Assembly (NCBI GenBank): GCA_026929865.2
Contig: CM049403.1
Coordinates: 31,871,001 to 31,935,000, forward strand
DNA from: Hyperoplus lanceolatus
Taxonomy: Eukaryota; Chordata; Actinopteri; Uranoscopiformes; Ammodytidae
DNA length: 64,000 bases
Reading direction: 5' to 3'
Of this stretch, positions 63,301-64,000 are shown piece by piece (position 1 is the first letter of the stretch; each line of letters opens with the position of its first letter). Position numbers and translations under genes: made by a program. The notes beneath the pieces are model-generated. The model ran no database searches, was not told the DNA's origin, and saw only the letters and a program-made list of their open reading frames with translations.

Positions 63301-63816
63301 ACTGGGAGGAACCAGAGACCTCATGGTTACTGGGAGGAACCAGAGACCTCATGGTTACTGGGAGGAACCAGAGACCTCATGGTTACTGGGAGAAGGAACC
63401 AGAGACCTCATGGTTACTGGGAGGAGGAACCAGAGACCTCATGGTTACTGGTCGGCCCCTCTTCCCTTTAGGTCATCCTATTAGTTTGTAACTTTGTGCT
63501 ATAGAAATAAAGATTAAGATTAAGTTTAAGGGTGTAAGGGCAGGGTGTCATACTGTATGGAATGTGAAGCCCACTGAGGCAAATGTCTATTTGTGATAAT
63601 GGGCTGTGCAAATAAAACTGATTTGATTTATTCTTATATTTTCCTCAGGGCGTTGCCATGGTGTGTGGATTCCTGGTTGTCATAGCGCTGTGTGTGGCGG
63701 CGTTCTTCGCTCACAAGACGAGAGGGAAGATCTGGCGCTACGGGAAACCAAACATCTACTGGGACGAGCCTCTGGTCGGAGGGAAGGCCTCGGAGGGACG
63801 GGACGTGGAGGAATGG
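59760..63816 (+). CDS. ocln: Occludin, 5' coding half (continues past window)
   Basis: Tight-junction membrane protein with a four-helix MARVEL domain. Three in-phase coding pieces (59784-60383, 61766-61957, 63649-63816) give the first 320 residues. A proline/tyrosine-rich cytosolic N-terminus (1-60) is followed by HFYKWLSPPG and TM1 (about 66-89, IFACVASTLMWD). The first outer loop is rich in Gly/Tyr (about 96-145). TM2 is about 151-173 and TM3 about 185-210. The second outer loop has GVNPAAQ and two cysteines (230, 258; YLYHYCFVDPQE), and TM4 is about 262-282. All match vertebrate occludin in order. The C-terminal ELL coiled coil lies outside. Tricellulin and MARVELD3 fit less well because of the Gly-Tyr loop. 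I cannot tell whether this is the teleost a or b copy. Confidence 0.94.
60795..60972 (-). mobile_element. SINE family S2, copy 3
   Basis: Minus orientation: 'ttttttggcatttttatgct' to 'ccaactgagctaagggcgct'. It has the reverse of GGTTCGATTCC and a run of ten G. Confidence 0.85.
61013..61382 (+). mobile_element. Related fold-back element (M6-like)
   Basis: Begins TAGCCTGGCTCCGCCC and ends GCACCAGGCTA, flanked by TTTGAACAC on both sides (9 bases). It has a subterminal hairpin CCAGACCTTCTGTAC / GTACGATGGTCTGG (61328-61368). The body sequence differs from copies 1 and 2, but the architecture is the same. Confidence 0.65.
61479..61645 (-). mobile_element. SINE-like family S4, copy 3
   Basis: 'tgtcttgctcaaggacacaa' to 'gtgccggggatcgaaccagt' and 'atggttactggtcagccacc'. 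The reversed B box GGTTCGATCCC is intact. Confidence 0.7.
61766..61957 (+). CDS. ocln: occludin second coding exon (TM3 end, second outer loop)
   Basis: The acceptor is gttttgcag and the donor GTGAGT, in phase 0/0, 64 residues. It encodes GIINIVYIVGVNPAAQ, a methionine-rich stretch, and two cysteines spaced 28 apart that should form the conserved disulfide of the second loop. It ends YLYHYCFVDPQE. Confidence 0.95.
62985..63475 (-). mobile_element. SINE-like family S4, copy 4, with tandem growth
   Basis: Same order as the other copies up to 'gtgccagggatccaaccaga'. The short 'accagagacctcatggttac' segment is then repeated eight times before the usual 'tggtcggcc' end. Confidence 0.75.
63223..63451 (+). 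repeat. Minisatellite, eight units of 28 or 31 bases
   Basis: Units start at 63223, 63251, 63282, 63310, 63338, 63366, 63397 and 63428, each AACCAGAGACCTCATGG plus TTACTGGGAGG, with or without three extra bases. It grew from the tRNA-like head of an S4 SINE. 200 bases before the occludin exon at 63649. Confidence 0.9.
63649..63816 (+). CDS. ocln: occludin third coding exon (TM4 and start of cytosolic tail)
   Basis: The acceptor is ttttcctcag and the donor GTAAGA, in phase 0/0. It encodes GVAMVCGFLVVIALCVAAFF, then AHKTRGKIWRYGKPNIYWDE and RDVEEW, matching occludin KTRRK...NILWDKE...VEEW. A (CA)n tract starts 20 bases after the donor. Confidence 0.95.
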
Positions 63817-63835
63817 GTAAGAGAGGATGGTCAGA

Positions 63836-63859
63836 CACACGCACGCACACACACACACG

Positions 63860-63948
<89 letters not shown>
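63836..63948 (+). repeat. (CA)n after occludin exon 63649-63816
   Basis: CACGCACG then about 45 CA units, beginning 20 bases after the splice donor. Confidence 0.95.
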
Positions 63949-63949
<1 letters not shown>

Positions 63950-64000
63950 AGGGCAGTACGCTTATTTTTTAAAGTGGTAGCTGATTGCAATTTAGACAAA

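Overview
The window looks like a piece of a ray-finned (teleost) fish chromosome. It holds three vertebrate-type, intron-rich genes on the + strand. Their introns and spacers are packed with (GT)n/(CA)n microsatellites, tRNA-derived SINEs, LINE tails, Tc1/mariner, hAT and Harbinger-like DNA transposons and several MITE families. I found no bacterial operons, rRNA, true tRNA genes or CRISPR. Family names come from recognising protein sequence by eye. Repeat families are labelled M1-M6 and S1-S4 here because I could not search a repeat library.

Layout. (1) csnk1g2 (casein kinase 1 gamma 2), about 2847-32894: ten coding exons, from just after the catalytic lysine through to the C-terminal CCCFF membrane-anchor tail and stop. 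The first coding exon(s), with the glycine loop, lie left of the window. A long 3' UTR follows, to about 33955. (2) mfsd12, 36860-50123: nine exons, a complete 461-residue major-facilitator transporter related to the lysosomal/melanosomal cysteine importer. (3) occludin, with a probable non-coding first exon ending at 53044 and coding exons from 59784 to 63816. It covers the whole four-helix MARVEL domain and runs off the right edge before the C-terminal coiled-coil (ELL) domain. All exon joins were checked for reading phase and are consistent. The three genes encode unrelated functions: a membrane-anchored kinase, a lysosome-related transporter and a tight-junction protein.

The most notable feature is how repeats meet splice sites. 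Three exon/intron junctions (csnk1g2 exon at 14316, mfsd12 exon 3 and mfsd12 exon 7) are each present twice. The extra copy is separated from the working one by inserted or repetitive sequence, so decoy donors or acceptors exist. One SINE ends about 25 bases before an acceptor, and at least five acceptors sit directly behind long UG repeats. Other points of interest are a Tc1 element whose 5' half is replaced by an inverted copy of its 3' half, a LINE-in-Tc1-in-SINE nest, a hAT element with a perfect 8-bp target duplication and a second element inside it, a fold-back family (M6) with a conserved subterminal hairpin and unusually long, variable target duplications, and two MITE copies whose centres have become near-perfect long palindromes.
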